Source: Polyangiaceae bacterium
Lineage (GTDB): Bacteria > Myxococcota_A > Polyangia > Polyangiales > Polyangiaceae
Length of the DNA: 64,000 nt
Reading direction: 5' to 3'
Assembly: GCA_025936115.1 (NCBI GenBank)
Contig: JAICTZ010000001.1
Coordinates: 124,001 to 188,000, forward strand
Of the stretch, positions 63,402 to 64,000 are shown piece by piece. Every line of letters begins with the position of its first letter. The stretch's first letter is position 1. The notes beneath the pieces were generated by a model that was not told where the DNA came from, searched no databases, and saw only the letters and a program-made list of their open reading frames with translations. Made by a program: the position numbers and the translations under genes.

Positions 63402-64000
63402 ATGGTGCCGTGGAGCTACCGTTTGAAGATCGACGGAGCGCCCGCGAGCGCCGGCGTGCTCGCCGCGGTTCAGGAGATCGAGGTCGAAGAATCGCTCGAG
63501 CTCGCCGACATGTTGCGGCTCCACTTGGCGATCGATCGCGACGCCGCGAGCAGCGGCTGGACGGTCGTTGACGACGATACCTTCCGCCGTCTGCAGAAGC
63601 TCGAGCTCGCCGTGACGATCGGCAACACGACGCAGCCGCTGATCGAAGCGTACGTCATCGACGCGGCGATCGACATCGCCCCCACACCGGGCAATTCAGT
63701 GCTCAGCGTCGTCGCGATGGACGCGAGCGTGCTCATGGATCTGGAAGAGAAGCAGCGCGCCTGGCCCGACATGAGCGACGCGAGCATCGCGCGCACCATT
63801 TTCGGAGACTACGGCTTCGGCCTCGCCGTCGACGACACCCAGCCGACGCGGCAAGAGGTCGATCACACGAACGTCCAGCGCGGCACTGATATCCAATTTT
63901 TGCGCCAGCTCGCGCTGCGCAACGGCTTCGAATGCTTCGTGGAGGTGGACCCCGTCACACGGCGAACGACCGGGCATTTCCACGCGCCGCGCCTCGACGG
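63402..64000 (+). CDS. VgrG/gpD-like spike-hub protein, truncated by window end
   Basis: Open frame from ATG 63402 to window end: MVPWSYRLKIDGAPASAGVLAAVQEIEVEESLELADMLRLHLAI...MSDASIARTIFGDYGFG..TDIQFLRQLALRNGFECFVEVDPVTRRTTGHFHAPRLDG; absent from the ORF track because no stop lies in the window. Confidence 0.85.
   Translation, partial: MVPWSYRLKIDGAPASAGVLAAVQEIEVEESLELADMLRLHLAIDRDAASSGWTVVDDDTFRRLQKLELAVTIGNTTQPLIEAYVIDAAIDIAPTPGNSVLSVVAMDASVLMDLEEKQRAWPDMSDASIARTIFGDYGFGLAVDDTQPTRQEVDHTNVQRGTDIQFLRQLALRNGFECFVEVDPVTRRTTGHFHAPRLD

Noticed and set aside
57676-64000. Prophage or T6SS
   Set aside because: No capsid, terminase, integrase or lysis genes and no TssB/TssC pair seen; DUF4157, DUF4255 and AAA+ neighbours indicate eCIS

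Overview
This is a 64 kb, high-GC, gene-dense window. Myxobacterial (Myxococcota, probably Polyangiales) origin is inferred from Gly/Ser/Thr-rich lipoproteins, a MYXO-CTERM-like tail, FHA and receiver-type sigma54 activators and Ser/Thr kinases. All calls come from reading the supplied ORF translations and the DNA; no database search was run. (1) ~0-18 kb: a stress/redox/transport block with a sigma54 response regulator, three universal stress proteins, a Rieske lipoprotein, an ECF sigma factor with a fused zinc-finger tail, a hemerythrin-like protein, an Mg2+ P-type ATPase, a phosphofructokinase, a DHOD-like protein, an HlyD/FtsX/ATPase exporter and an OsmC protein. It is interspersed with gene remnants (MacB C-terminus, PEP synthase, an internally deleted nifJ). 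(2) ~18.5-27 kb: lipoproteins with low-complexity linkers and Cys-rich repeats, including a GH5 glycosidase and a protein with duplicated CX4CH cytochrome-like modules. (3) ~27-30.5 kb: a FIST protein with a CheA-like kinase, then a GH8 remnant. (4) ~30.6-42 kb, the best candidate for an undescribed system: a stand-alone SLOG protein converging on an operon of TIR-TPR, LacI-like/GAF/GHKL ATPase and pseudo-receiver/deoxyribosyltransferase-like/DUF4071 (ASK-like TPR) proteins, followed upstream by a KaiC-like/hybrid kinase pair. (5) ~42-50 kb: a tightly packed Ser/Thr kinase, MYXO-CTERM protease, receptor lipoprotein and TPR gene set with an FHA-sigma54 activator. (6) ~50-64 kb: an extracellular contractile injection system (eCIS) locus, truncated by the window end, with a DUF4157 candidate cargo protein carrying an HNH-like motif.
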